NCBI RefSeq assembly: GCF_022095675.1
Contig: NZ_JAHYSG010000068.1
Span: forward strand, 1-64,000
Reading direction: 5' to 3'
DNA: 64,000 nt
Source: Dactylosporangium sp. AC04546
GTDB taxonomy: Bacteria > Actinomycetota > Actinomycetes > Mycobacteriales > Micromonosporaceae
In this document: in pieces, positions 26,905 to 35,537 of the stretch
Layout: each line of letters opens with the position of its first letter
Numbering within the stretch: the stretch's first letter is position 1
The notes under the pieces: model-generated
The model's input: only the letters and a program-made list of their open reading frames with translations
Told to the model about the DNA's origin: nothing
Databases searched by the model: none
Program-made: the position numbers and the translations under genes

Positions 26905-28599
26905 ATGACAGGAGAAGAGCGTCCGCCCGCTGCCGAGCACGAGGCGGAAGCCGGCCCGGCGCCCGAAGCGACGATCGCAGTGACCGGAGCACCGGTGGGC
27001 GAGACCGGAACCGAGGCTGGAGCCGAGACCGGAACCGAGGCTGAGGTACCGCCGAAGCGGTCACGGAAGAAGCTCGCCGGCGTGCTCGCCGCGGCAGGCG
27101 TCGCGCTCGCCGTCGTCGCGGCCGGCGGGGCGTTCGCCGTGGTACGGCTGTGGCAGGACAGCGTCGGGCGGATGCCCGAGGACGTGCTGCCGGCCTCCGC
27201 CGCCGCCTACGCCCGCATCAACCTGACGCCGGGGCTGCGCCAGCGCCTCAAGCTCGGTGCCCTCATCGCGGACAGCGGCGGGAAGGGCGACGACGACCAC
27301 GCGCTGGAGCGGATCGTGTTCGAGAGCGGCCCGATCTCGTACCGCGACGTCGCCCCGTGGTTCGACGGCCGGCTCGGCGTCGCGCTCTGGGCCGACCCCG
27401 CACACCCCGACGCCCCGGTGACCCTGGTCGCCGCCGCGGCGAAGGACGCCGACAAGGCCCGCAAGGCGCTCGACGCGGCCCAGAAGAAGGCCGGCACGGA
27501 CCGGCTGGGGTTCACGGTCGCCGACGGGTACGCGCTGCTGGCCTTCGGCGAGCAGGATGCCCAGGGCGCCGCGACGGCCGCGGCGAAGCAGCCGAAGCTG
27601 GCCGGGGCCGCCGCCTTCCGCAGCGCGGTCGCCACGCTGCCGCCGGACCAGCCCCTGCTCGTCTGGGCCGACCTCGGCCCGGCGGCGAAGCTGGCCGAGA
27701 AGCTCGCGGTCAGCGCTTTCCCGTATCTCCCGATCGAAGCGGGCGACCCGGAAACGGTCGGGCTGGCCGGCCCGGAGATTCCCGACGACCTCACGGGCAC
27801 GCTCGTCCTCGGTGCCCAGGCGGCCGACGGGAGCATCGAGGTGCGCGGCCGGTTCATCGGCGCGGCCCAGCCGGCCGGCCAGACGCCGGTCGACGCCGTC
27901 CAGGCGCTGGGCCAGCTGCCCTCCGGCACCGTGGCGTCCGGCGTCGTGTCCGGCCCGTTCACCGCGATCGAGGACGTGCTCGGCGAGGACCTGGGCTGGA
28001 TGCCGCTCACGCTCTTCGGCGACCTCGCCATGGGCCCGGGCCTGCTGCCCGAGGGTGAGGTGCCCGAGGCCGTCGACCCCGAGGCGATCCAGAAGTACCT
28101 CGAAGAGCACCCGGAGGTGCTCGAAGGAGGCGGCGACCGCTACGTCTTCCTCGGCCCCGGGCTTGGCCCCGGCAACGAGACGATGCCCGACCCGCAGCAG
28201 GCGGCCGACGCCTTCAGCGCGGGTGTGCAGGCGGCCAAGGCGCTGAGCTTCAGCATGGTGAACAGCGCCACCGCGACCGGCAGCGCGCCGCTCATGCTCG
28301 ACCTGCACATGCCCGACGCGGCGGCGGCCAAGCAACTGCAGACCGACCTGGCCGCCTTCACCCGGCTCACCACGACCACGTGCGAGGTGAGCGGCGAGCA
28401 CGTGCTGCTCAAGGCGAAGAGCTACGCGCCGGGCACCGGCAAGCTGGCCGAGAGCGACCTGTTCAAGAAGGCGATGGCCGGCGGTGTCGCGCACCCGTAC
28501 GCCGCCCTGTTCTTCGACAGCGGCTCCGACCAGGTCGGCTTCACGGCCGGCCGCGACGGCGCGGACACCGTGCTCTTCGCACGGGTGGTCATGCGGTAG
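26905..28599 (+). CDS. DUF3352 domain protein, membrane-anchored
   Basis: A 564-residue protein with a disordered acidic N-terminus containing an exact repeat (ETGTEAGAETGTEAE), one membrane helix at about 56-77 and a large extracytoplasmic part starting LPASAAAYARINLTPGLRQR, typical of DUF3352. The start has a GGGGGAGGAAC site. Its last 11 bp overlap the end of the converging oxidoreductase gene. Function unknown; the family is extracellular and widespread in Actinobacteria. Confidence 0.85.
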   Translation: MTGEERPPAAEHEAEAGPAPEATIAVTGAPVGETGTEAGAETGTEAEVPPKRSRKKLAGVLAAAGVALAVVAAGGAFAVVRLWQDSVGRMPEDVLPASAAAYARINLTPGLRQRLKLGALIADSGGKGDDDHALERIVFESGPISYRDVAPWFDGRLGVALWADPAHPDAPVTLVAAAAKDADKARKALDAAQKKAGTDRLGFTVADGYALLAFGEQDAQGAATAAAKQPKLAGAAAFRSAVATLPPDQPLLVWADLGPAAKLAEKLAVSAFPYLPIEAGDPETVGLAGPEIPDDLTGTLVLGAQAADGSIEVRGRFIGAAQPAGQTPVDAVQALGQLPSGTVASGVVSGPFTAIEDVLGEDLGWMPLTLFGDLAMGPGLLPEGEVPEAVDPEAIQKYLEEHPEVLEGGGDRYVFLGPGLGPGNETMPDPQQAADAFSAGVQAAKALSFSMVNSATATGSAPLMLDLHMPDAAAAKQLQTDLAAFTRLTTTTCEVSGEHVLLKAKSYAPGTGKLAESDLFKKAMAGGVAHPYAALFFDSGSDQVGFTAGRDGADTVLFARVVMR

Positions 28600-29515
28600 C
28601 CAGCCGGACCACCTCGTCTGCGCAGCCCCAGGCGAGGGTCACCCCGGCACCGCCGTGCCCGTAGTTGTGGACGACCCGGGTGCCGCCCGGCAGCGGCTCC
28701 GGGTCGGCCGCCACCCGCGGGCCGCCGTGCCGGGCCGGGCGCAGGCCGGCCGCCTCCCGCAGCACGGGGGCGCCGGCCAGCTCCGGCACCAGCGCGACAC
28801 AGCGGCGCAGGATCGCGGCGGACACCGCCGGGTCCGGCGTCGTGCTCCAGTCGTCGAGCTCGAACGTGCCGCCCAGCACGACGTCGCGGCTGCGCGGGTG
28901 GATGTACGTCATCCCCTCCGGGTGGGCCTCGTCGCGCACCGACGTGACGAGGCCCGGGTTGGCCACCGCGACGATCTGGCCGCGGGCCGGGTGCACCGCC
29001 GGGTCGCCCGCGAGCGAGCGGGCGGCCAGGCCCGTCGCGTTCACCACGACGGGCGCACGGCCGCCGAGCTCGCCGAGCCGGCCGATCCGTTCGGTGGCGA
29101 ACGACCCGCCGAACGCGCGGACGCGCTCGGCGAGCCACTGGAGGTACACCTCCATCTCCATCGACGGCACGGTGAAGCGCCACTCGTCGCGCGTCGCGCT
29201 GAAGTCCGGAACCGCGTCGGCCCACCACGGGCGGTCGGCGGGGCGGCGCAGCAGCATCCGGGTCGGGCGCGGCACCACGCCGGGGACGCCGCCGGACGCC
29301 TGGCGGGAGAGCTCGTCGTACGTCGAGCGCGCCCAGGCCAGGACGAGCGGATCGGCGGCGGTGCGCGTCGGGTACCACACGGCGGCGGCGAGGCTCGACA
29401 CCGTGCGCTCCGGCGGGTCCGCGGCCACGACGGCGACCCGCGCACCGGCCTCCAGGAGCCGGATCGCGCTGGTCAGCCCGCAGACGCCGGCACCGAGAAC
29501 GATGACATCGACCAT
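28589..29515 (-). CDS. FAD-dependent D-amino-acid oxidase-like protein
   Basis: A 308-residue flavoprotein. The dinucleotide-binding motif is VIVLGAGVCGLTSAIRLLEAGA. The DAO-family C-terminal signature VVHNYGHGGAGVTLAWGCADEV contains the Arg/Gly/His region near the isoalloxazine, and an upstream block SLAAAVWYPTRT is like that of D-amino-acid oxidases. It most likely oxidises D-amino acids to 2-oxo acids, with peroxide as by-product. ATG 29515 has GAGGGG just upstream. The next gene upstream is an alpha/beta hydrolase, 9 bp away. Confidence 0.85.
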   Translation of the reverse strand: MVDVIVLGAGVCGLTSAIRLLEAGARVAVVAADPPERTVSSLAAAVWYPTRTAADPLVLAWARSTYDELSRQASGGVPGVVPRPTRMLLRRPADRPWWADAVPDFSATRDEWRFTVPSMEMEVYLQWLAERVRAFGGSFATERIGRLGELGGRAPVVVNATGLAARSLAGDPAVHPARGQIVAVANPGLVTSVRDEAHPEGMTYIHPRSRDVVLGGTFELDDWSTTPDPAVSAAILRRCVALVPELAGAPVLREAAGLRPARHGGPRVAADPEPLPGGTRVVHNYGHGGAGVTLAWGCADEVVRLATA

Positions 29516-29524
29516 CCCCTCACG

Positions 29525-30346
29525 TTACTCACGGCAGAACGCGAGCAGGTCGGCGTCGAACTCCCGCTCATAGGCGCCGTGGATGCCGTGCGAGGCTCCG
29601 GGGTACACCTTCAGGGCCGCGTCCTTCAGCAACTGGACGCTCTTGTGGGCGGCGGCGCGGATCGGCACGATCTGGTCGTCGTCGCCCTGGGCGACCAGCA
29701 CCGGCACGTCGATCCGCTTGAGGTCCTCGGTGAAGTCGGTCTCCGAGAACTGCGCCACGCAGTCGTAGGAGGCCTTGAGGCTGACCTGCATGCTCAGGCG
29801 CCAGAACTGCTCGCGCAGGCCCTGTGAGACGGTGCTGCCGGGGCGGTTGGCGCCGTAGAAGGGCGCGCTGAGCTCGCGGTAGAACTGCGAGCGGTCGGCC
29901 ATCAGGCCGGCCCGGATCGCGTCGAACGACTCCTTCGGCGTGCCCTCCGGGTTGGCGCTGGTCTTGAGCATGAGCGGCGGGACCGCGCCGACGAGGACCG
30001 CCTTGGCCACGCGGGAAGTGCCGTGGCGGCCGAGGTACCGCGTGACCTCACCCCCGCCGGTGGAGTGCCCGACGAGGATCGCGTCACGCAGGTTGAGCCG
30101 GTCGACCAGCGTGCCGAGGTCGTCTGCGTACTGGTCCATGGTGTTGCCGTCCCACGTCTGGGTCGACCGGCCGTGGCCGCGCCGGTCGTGGGCGATCGCC
30201 CGGAACCCGTGATCGGCGAGGAGCTTGAGCTGGGTGTCCCAGGCGTCCGAGCTGAGCGGCCACCCGTGGCTGAAGACGACGGGCTGTCCGGATCCCCAGT
30301 CCTTGTAGAAGATCTCGGTGCCGTCGGGCGTGGCGATGAAAGGCAT
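29525..30346 (-). CDS. Alpha/beta hydrolase (non-heme chloroperoxidase/esterase type)
   Basis: A 273-residue single-domain hydrolase. The nucleophile elbow is GHSTGGGE, the oxyanion region HGWPLSSDAWD, the acid is in VAQGDDDQIVP and the histidine in YPGASHGI. This pattern, with MPFIATPDGTEIFYKDWG at the start, is typical of cofactor-free haloperoxidases and related esterases. Physiological substrate unknown. It may form a two-gene operon with the oxidase downstream. Confidence 0.9.
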   Translation of the reverse strand: MPFIATPDGTEIFYKDWGSGQPVVFSHGWPLSSDAWDTQLKLLADHGFRAIAHDRRGHGRSTQTWDGNTMDQYADDLGTLVDRLNLRDAILVGHSTGGGEVTRYLGRHGTSRVAKAVLVGAVPPLMLKTSANPEGTPKESFDAIRAGLMADRSQFYRELSAPFYGANRPGSTVSQGLREQFWRLSMQVSLKASYDCVAQFSETDFTEDLKRIDVPVLVAQGDDDQIVPIRAAAHKSVQLLKDAALKVYPGASHGIHGAYEREFDADLLAFCRE

Positions 30347-30410
30347 GGCCCGGGTTCTGACCGCACTACGCGCTGTTAAACGCTCAAAGGGCGGTGAAGG
30401 CTACCTTAAG

Positions 30411-30424
30411 TGAGAGCGCTCCAT
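30411..30424. promoter_or_regulatory. CebR/CelR-like operator candidate upstream of LPMO
   Basis: TGAGAGCGCTCCAT agrees at 11 of 14 positions with the TGGGAGCGCTCCCA operator of actinobacterial LacI-type cellulose regulators, including the perfect palindromic core GAGCGCTC. It lies 102 bp before the LPMO start, just upstream of the proposed promoter. Confidence 0.5.
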
Positions 30425-30446
30425 CGAGCGAGTTCCATAAAGGTTA

Positions 30447-30475
30447 TTTACTGTTAACAATCCTTCCCTTACCTT
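30447..30475 (+). promoter_or_regulatory. Candidate LPMO promoter
   Basis: TTTACT (30447-30452) and TACCTT (30470-30475) with a 17-bp spacer, 37 bp before the LPMO ATG, in an AT-rich window. Confidence 0.45.
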
Positions 30476-30512
30476 GGCTGCATCACCCCCACCGCTGGAA
30501 GGGAGCGATTGG

Positions 30513-31259
30513 ATGCGAAGAGCATTCGCTCTGGTACCCCTGGTGCTCGGCGCCGTCGTGGCGTCTCTGCTGGTGACGGCGTCACCGGCGGGCGCACACG
30601 GGTACATCTCCTCACCCCCGAGCCGTCAGGCGATGTGTGCCCAGGGCCGCGTCGCCAACTGCGGCGACATCATCTACGAGCCGCAGAGCGTCGAGGCCCC
30701 CAAGGGCTCGATGCAGTGCAACGGCGGCGGTAGCCGGTTCACCGTCCTCAACGACGAGAGCAAGGGCTGGCCGGCCACGTCCGTCGGCAACAACGTCACG
30801 TTCAACTGGGTGCTGACCGCGCGTCACTCGACCAGCACGTGGGAGTACTTCGTCGGCAGCACCCGCATCGCGGTCTTCGACGACGGCGGTCGCCAGCCTG
30901 GCGCGACCGTCTCCCACAACGTGAGCCTCGGCGGCCGCACCGGCCGGATCAAGGTCCTGGCCCGCTGGAACATCGCGGACACGATCAACGCCTTCTACTC
31001 GTGCGTCGACCTGCAGGTCGGCGGCGGCAACCCGACGCCGACGCCCACGCAGCCGACCCCGTCCCCCACCAACCCGACCCCGTCGCCGACCACGACCACG
31101 ACGCCGCCGAACCCGGGTGGCACCTGGGCCGCCGGCACCGCGTACAAGGTCGGCGACCGCGTCACCTACGGCGGCGTCACGTACGAGTGCCGCCAGGCGC
31201 ACACCGCGATCGCCGGCTGGGAGCCGCCCAACGTCCCGGCGCTGTGGCTGCGCGTCTGA
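30513..31259 (+). CDS. Lytic polysaccharide monooxygenase AA10 with CBM5/12 chitin-binding module
   Basis: A secreted copper enzyme for oxidative cleavage of chitin or cellulose. The signal peptide (residues 1-28, ending SPAGA) leaves His29 as the mature N-terminus (HGYISSPPSRQAMC), which forms the copper histidine brace with His105 (LTARHSTSTWEYF). A Phe in NAFYSCVDL near residue 161 fits the axial position. A Pro/Thr linker (about 173-202) leads to a C-terminal CBM5/12 (GGTWAAGTAYKVGDRVTYGG...). A chitin-type substrate is most likely. ATG 30513 follows GGAAGGGAG. Confidence 0.95.
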   Translation: MRRAFALVPLVLGAVVASLLVTASPAGAHGYISSPPSRQAMCAQGRVANCGDIIYEPQSVEAPKGSMQCNGGGSRFTVLNDESKGWPATSVGNNVTFNWVLTARHSTSTWEYFVGSTRIAVFDDGGRQPGATVSHNVSLGGRTGRIKVLARWNIADTINAFYSCVDLQVGGGNPTPTPTQPTPSPTNPTPSPTTTTTPPNPGGTWAAGTAYKVGDRVTYGGVTYECRQAHTAIAGWEPPNVPALWLRV

Positions 31260-31267
31260 CCCATTGT

Positions 31268-31299
31268 GTGGCGCCCCCTGCCCCTTGGGGGCGCCACCT
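31268..31299 (+). terminator. Hairpin after the LPMO gene
   Basis: A perfect 10-bp GC stem (31268-31277 with 31287-31296), followed by CTTCC. It may end the LPMO message before the DUF305 gene; the weak T-run lowers certainty. Confidence 0.6.
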
Positions 31300-31315
31300 T
31301 CCTCCCGGAGGCATC

Positions 31316-31867
31316 GTGAAGCGACTGCTCGTCGTGCTCACCGCTTTCCTCCTGGCGGGCTGCGCCGCCGCCCCGGCGCAGCCCGCCCCCGGAGGCACGG
31401 CGTCGAAGTACTACAACGACACCGACGTGATGTTCAGCCAGATGATGGTCGCCCACGTCGGCCAGGGGCTGGAGATGGTCCGGCTGGCCCGCACCAAGGC
31501 CGTCCGCGAGGACGTGCGCACGCTCGCCGCCGCGATCGACGTGACCGAGGCCGACGAGCTCAAGACGATGCAGATCTGGCTGCAGAGCTGGGGCCAGCCC
31601 CCGACCGCCGACCCGTCGTCCCACGCCGGCCACGGCGGCGCCCACGGCACGAGCGCGGCCGACATCGAGGCCCTGGGAACGTTGGACGGCCCGGAGTTCG
31701 AGCGGAAGTTCCTGACGATGCTGGTGGCGCACCAGCACAACGCGGTCGAGATCGCCCGGATGGAGACCGGCTCGGGCATCAACCCGGGGGCCCTCGACCT
31801 GGCCAAGCGCATCGACCAGTCGAGGACCGGCGAGATCCAGCAGATGCTCCGGTACCTCGACAGCTAA
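31316..31867 (+). CDS. DUF305 lipoprotein
   Basis: A 183-residue lipoprotein: GTG 31316 start, signal peptide with lipobox LAGC (Cys16), then a ferritin-like DUF305 domain with its two paired motifs, MFSQMMVAHVGQGLEM and FLTMLVAHQHNAVEIARM, whose Met and His residues are candidates for copper binding. A His-rich turn (SSHAGHGGAHG) lies between. Often linked to copper handling, which may fit with the nearby copper-dependent LPMO (inference). It ends directly against the converging Excalibur gene. Confidence 0.85.
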   Translation: MKRLLVVLTAFLLAGCAAAPAQPAPGGTASKYYNDTDVMFSQMMVAHVGQGLEMVRLARTKAVREDVRTLAAAIDVTEADELKTMQIWLQSWGQPPTADPSSHAGHGGAHGTSAADIEALGTLDGPEFERKFLTMLVAHQHNAVEIARMETGSGINPGALDLAKRIDQSRTGEIQQMLRYLDS

Positions 31868-32395
31868 TCACTCACAGGCGATGCCGTCCTTGTCGGCGTC
31901 GAGCCGGTACACGTCGGGGCCGATGACCCGGATCGGTCCGGTGACGTAGACCGGCCCGTCGCCGCTGCCCCCGGCACAGTCCACGTCGGACGCGACCGGC
32001 ACGCACGGCGAGTAGCTCGGGTGGCAGTTGTTCGCCGGCGGTTTCGTGGTCGGCTTCGGGGCCGGTTTCGTGGCCGGCTTCGTCGTGGTCGGTTTGGTGG
32101 CCGGCTGCGTCGGGGCCTGCGTGGTCTGCGTGGTCTGCGTGGCCGCCGGTGGCGTGGTCGTCGTTTCGGCGGCGCTTGTGGGCGCGGCGCTTGTGGGCGC
32201 GGCCGACTGGCTTCGCTGGACGGCCAGGGCGCCGTTCTTGGCCACGTCGGTCTTCTGCGTCTCCGGCTGGTCGCTGTTGCCGGCCGCGGCCACGACGATG
32301 CCGCAGAACACGAACACCCCGAGCACGGCGGCGCCGACCACGACCCAGATGCCGTGGTTCGAGCGTTTCGGCTGGTGAGGCTGCGGATAGGTCAC
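31868..32395 (-). CDS. Membrane-anchored Excalibur calcium-binding protein
   Basis: A 175-residue protein with one N-terminal membrane helix (WVVVGAAVLGVFVFCGIVVA), a Thr/Pro/Lys-rich extracellular stalk (repeats such as TKPATKPAPK and a duplicated APTSA) and a C-terminal Excalibur domain ending RLDADKDGIACE, with the DxDxDG calcium site and the closing Cys. The start is GTG 32395. Function unknown, probably at the cell surface. Confidence 0.85.
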   Translation of the reverse strand: MTYPQPHQPKRSNHGIWVVVGAAVLGVFVFCGIVVAAAGNSDQPETQKTDVAKNGALAVQRSQSAAPTSAAPTSAAETTTTPPAATQTTQTTQAPTQPATKPTTTKPATKPAPKPTTKPPANNCHPSYSPCVPVASDVDCAGGSGDGPVYVTGPIRVIGPDVYRLDADKDGIACE

Positions 32396-32478
32396 CCGGC
32401 GAAGTGTCCTCGGGAGCGACCCGGAAGGCAGTGGCCGGACGGCCGGTTTTGTCGGTCCCCGGTCGTAAACTCGGCCGC

Positions 32479-33717
32479 ATGTCGGTGGACTGGAAGAACT
32501 GGGCCGGAAACATCACCTTCGAGGCCGCGCGGGTGCACCGGCCGGAGTCGGTCGAGCAGGTGCAGGAGATCGTCTCCGCGGCCGAGCAGGTGCGGGTGCT
32601 GGGGTCCGGGCACTCGTTCAACCGCATCGCCGACACGACGGCCGACCTGGTCAGCGTTGCCGGGCTGCCGGCCGAGGTCCGCGTCGACGCCGAGCGGGGC
32701 ACGGTGAGCGTCGCGGGCGGCGTGCGATACGGGGAGCTGGCCGCCCAGCTCGACGCCGCCGGCTATGCGCTGCACAACCTCGGGTCGCTGCCGCACATCT
32801 CGATCGCCGGGGCCGTCGCCACCGGCACGCACGGGTCCGGCGCGGGGCTGGGCAACCTGGCCACCGCGATCGCCGGGCTCCAGCTCGTCACGGCCGACGG
32901 CGAGCTGGTCGAGCTGCGCCGCGACGACCCGGACTTCGCCGGGGCGGTGGTCGCGCTGGGGGCGCTGGGCGTGGTGGTCCGGGTGGAGCTGGACATCTCC
33001 CCGACCTATCAGGTGCGCCAGACGGTCTACGAGGACCTGCCCCGCGCCCGGGTGGACGCGCACTGGGCCGAGCTCGCCACGAGTGCCTATAGCGTGAGCC
33101 TCTTCACCGACTGGTCCGGCGACACGGTCAACCAGGTCTGGCTCAAGCGGCTCGACGACGGCGAGGCGGCGCCGGCGGAGCTGTTCGGGGCGCGGCCGGC
33201 CGACGGGCCGCGGCACCCGATCTCGGGGGTCTCGCCGGTCAACTGCACCGAGCAGGGCGACGTGCCCGGGCCGTGGCACACCCGGCTGCCGCACTTCCGG
33301 CTGGAGTTCACCCCGAGCAGCGGCGAGGAGCTGCAGTCGGAGTTCTTCGTGGCCCGGCAGGACGCGGTCGCCGCGTTCGCCGCCGTCGAGCGGGTCCGCC
33401 ACCTGGTGACGCCTGTGCTGCAGATCTCCGAGGTGCGCGTGGTGGCCGCCGACGACCTGTGGCTCAGCCCGCACTACCGCCGCGACAGCGTGGCGCTGCA
33501 CTTCACCTGGGTGCCCGACACCGAGGCGGTCCTGCCGGCGGTGGCGGCGCTGGAGGCCGAGCTGGCGCCGTTCGGGGCGCGGCCGCACTGGGGGAAGGTG
33601 TTCCACACCGCCCCGGATTACGAGCGGATGGGCGACTTCCGGGCCCTCGCCGCGCGGCTCGACCCGCAGGGCAAGTTCCGCAACGCGTTCGTGCGGCGCC
33701 ATCTGTTCGGGGAGTAG
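32479..33717 (+). CDS. aldO: Alditol oxidase (AldO/xylitol oxidase)
   Basis: A 412-residue VAO-family flavoprotein that oxidises alditols (xylitol, sorbitol) at C1 to aldoses with hydrogen peroxide. It begins WKNWAGNITFEAARVHRP and contains RVLGSGHSFNRIA, the covalent FAD-attachment His, and NLGSLPHISIAGAVATGTHGSG. The NCTEQGDVPGPWHTRLPHFR and FARPHWGK-type region (GARPHWGKVFH) match Streptomyces AldO along the whole length. It lies 83 bp from the divergent Excalibur gene and 10 bp upstream of the FAH gene, probably as an operon. Confidence 0.92.
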   Translation: MSVDWKNWAGNITFEAARVHRPESVEQVQEIVSAAEQVRVLGSGHSFNRIADTTADLVSVAGLPAEVRVDAERGTVSVAGGVRYGELAAQLDAAGYALHNLGSLPHISIAGAVATGTHGSGAGLGNLATAIAGLQLVTADGELVELRRDDPDFAGAVVALGALGVVVRVELDISPTYQVRQTVYEDLPRARVDAHWAELATSAYSVSLFTDWSGDTVNQVWLKRLDDGEAAPAELFGARPADGPRHPISGVSPVNCTEQGDVPGPWHTRLPHFRLEFTPSSGEELQSEFFVARQDAVAAFAAVERVRHLVTPVLQISEVRVVAADDLWLSPHYRRDSVALHFTWVPDTEAVLPAVAALEAELAPFGARPHWGKVFHTAPDYERMGDFRALAARLDPQGKFRNAFVRRHLFGE

Positions 33718-33727
33718 GGTTCCGACC

Positions 33728-34516
33728 GTGCGTATCGCTCGTTTTGCCCACAGCAGTGGGATGTCGTTCGGGGTCGTCGAGGGCGAGCCGGCGGCGGGCC
33801 TGACCGGCCTGACCGTCGCCGAGATCGACGGTCACCCGTTCGGGGAGATCCGGTTCACCGGCCAGCGCTGGGCGGTCGCCGACGTCCGCCTGCTCTCGCC
33901 GATGCTCCCCAGCAAGGTCGTGTGCGTGGGGCGCAACTACGCCGACCACGCCGCGGAGCTCGGCAACGACGTGCCGAAGGAGCCGCTGCTCTTCCTGAAG
34001 CCGTCCACCTCGATCATCGGCCCCAACGACGCGATCCGGCTGCCCACGCAGTCCCAGCAGGTCGAGCACGAGGCCGAGCTGGCCGTCGTGATCGGCGTCA
34101 CGGGCGCCCGCCGGGTCGACCGGGCCGGCGCCGCGGCCGCGATCTTCGGCTACACCTGCGCCAACGACGTCACCGCCCGCGACCTGCAGCGCAAGGACGT
34201 GCAGTTCACGCGGGCGAAGGGCTTCGACTCCTTCTGCCCGATCGGCCCGTGGATCGTGACCGGCATCGACGTCGGCGACGTCGAGGTCCGCTGCGAGGTC
34301 AACGAGGAGGTCCGCCAGCTCGGCCGCACCAAGGACATGGTCTTCGACGTCCCGACCCTGGTGTCATATGTGTCACACGTCATGACCCTGCTCCCGGGCG
34401 ACGTGATCCTCACCGGCACCCCCGCCGGCGTAGGGCCCTTGGCCGCCGGCGACACCGTCGAGGTCTCGATCGAGGGCATCGGCGCCCTCACCAACCGCGT
34501 CCTGACCCTGGATTAG
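33728..34516 (+). CDS. Fumarylacetoacetate hydrolase-family protein
   Basis: A 262-residue FAH-superfamily enzyme, starting at GTG 33728. Signatures are KVVCVGRNYADHAAELGNDVP, the metal-ligand EHEAELAVVIG motif, GYTCANDVTARDLQRKD and LTGTPAGVGPL. Members hydrolyse acylpyruvates or fumarylpyruvate or decarboxylate oxaloacetate; the sequence does not show which. Close neighbours of this type lie near gltX in Actinobacteria. It ends 73 bp before tRNA-Gln. Confidence 0.9.
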   Translation: MRIARFAHSSGMSFGVVEGEPAAGLTGLTVAEIDGHPFGEIRFTGQRWAVADVRLLSPMLPSKVVCVGRNYADHAAELGNDVPKEPLLFLKPSTSIIGPNDAIRLPTQSQQVEHEAELAVVIGVTGARRVDRAGAAAAIFGYTCANDVTARDLQRKDVQFTRAKGFDSFCPIGPWIVTGIDVGDVEVRCEVNEEVRQLGRTKDMVFDVPTLVSYVSHVMTLLPGDVILTGTPAGVGPLAAGDTVEVSIEGIGALTNRVLTLD

Positions 34517-34589
34517 GCGGCTTCGCGACAACCGATTTGGCGGCGGAGGGGGACTCCGGTAAAGTTCTCTTTCGGCGCGAGAGCGTCGA

Positions 34590-34661
34590 TGGGGTATGGG
34601 GTAATTGGCAGCCCAACTGATTCTGGTTCAGTTAGTCTAGGTTCGAGTCCTGGTACCCCAG
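34590..34661 (+). tRNA. tRNA-Gln (CTG)
   Basis: A cloverleaf of 72 nt: acceptor TGGGGTA/TACCCCA, anticodon stem ACTGA/TCAGT with loop TTCTGGT giving anticodon CTG, and a T-loop with GTTCGAGTC. Discriminator G; the CCA end is not encoded. Confidence 0.96.
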
Positions 34662-34725
34662 CGCCGCAGCAAGATCGCGGTGCTGTAGTGTTTCACCGCA
34701 CGACAGCAACACAAGGAAGTACTGG

Positions 34726-34798
34726 GGCCCCGTCGTCTAGCGGCCCAGGACGCCGCCCTCTCAAGGCGGTAGCGCCGGTTCGAATCCGGTCGGGGCTA
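34726..34798 (+). tRNA. tRNA-Glu (CTC)
   Basis: Acceptor GGCCCCG pairs with CGGGGCT including a G1-U72 wobble, anticodon stem CCGCC/GGCGG with loop CTCTCAA giving CTC, T-arm GCCGGTTCGAATCCGGT. Discriminator A and CCA is encoded (to 34801). Likely co-transcribed with tRNA-Gln 64 bp upstream. Confidence 0.96.
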
Positions 34799-34806
34799 CC
34801 ACCGTT

Positions 34807-34849
34807 CAGGCCGCGCACTCCTCTCCGGGAGCGCGCGGCCTGCTTGGTT
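34807..34849 (+). terminator. Terminator of the tRNA-Gln/tRNA-Glu unit
   Basis: Stem CAGGCCGCGC (34807-34816) with GCGCGGCCTG (34833-34842), followed by CTTGGTTTT, directly after tRNA-Glu. Confidence 0.8.
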
Positions 34850-35537
34850 TTCCGGCCCCCACCTCCCGCGCAGACGGCCCGCTCGCTTGCCGGGCCGCCC
34901 CGCAAGCGCGTGGCCAGCTCAGATCTCAGGCCGCGAGCCGACCCGCCGAGTTCGACCCGCCGCCCGTTCGACCGGCAGCGCCCGGCCCCCACCGGCGGCG
35001 AGTTCGTCGAGCGACCCCGCTCGGCTCCCAGACCCGGCCCCCATCCCCTGCGATCGTGGGGTCCACCCCGGTCCGCTTGGCCGAGGCACGCGACTCAGCG
35101 CCCCGCCCGGTTCCGGCCAGTGCCCCTCCCGGCAGTCGTGTGGCTCACCCGGCGTTCAGCGTGGCGAGGCCCAACGCGCCGAGCTCGGCCCGGGCCCCGC
35201 CCCGCAGTCGTGCCGCGCGCCCGGGATCAGCGTGGCGAGACACAACCCGCGACGTTCGGCCCAGACCCTGGCCCCGCGAGCCTCAGGCGCGCCCCGGACC
35301 AGCCTGGCGAGACACAGCCCACGACGTTCGGCCGAGGACCCGCCCCGCGGGCCTCAGGCGCGCCTGAGATCGGTGTGGCGGGGCAGGACCGGCGATCCGA
35401 GGTTCGGGCCGCGACCCTGCCCGCAAGCGCCCGCCCCACCGGCGCTCCGCGAACTGGCAGCCTGCTCTGTTTCACAGTGTCGCCGACGCGCGGACGTCGG
35501 GTGGCCTCCCCGACGTCCGCGAATCACGAAGGGGTTG
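34850..35537. other. Non-coding 0.7 kb stretch without a convincing gene
   Basis: Very GC-rich sequence between the tRNA terminator and the ABC permease gene. Open frames across it are low-complexity Arg/Pro/Ala products without start signals, and none keeps frame through the internal repeats. Apart from the ~71-bp tandem repeats listed separately I see no gene, RNA or operator. Confidence 0.6.
35075..35420. repeat. Degenerate ~71-bp tandem repeat, four to five units
   Basis: The anchor TGGCGAG recurs at 35162, 35233, 35305 and (as TGGCGGG) 35375, spaced 71, 72 and 70 bp, followed each time by related text such as ACACAACCCGCGACGTTCGG / ACACAGCCCACGACGTTCGG and later GAGCCTCAGGCGCGCC. A fifth, weaker unit starts near 35078. 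Spacing is not a multiple of three, arguing against a repeat protein. Confidence 0.75.

Noticed and set aside
30474..30512. Upstream extension of the LPMO start at 30474
   Set aside because: It would place 13 residues before the signal peptide and overlaps the proposed -10 box; ATG 30513 has the good ribosome-binding site.
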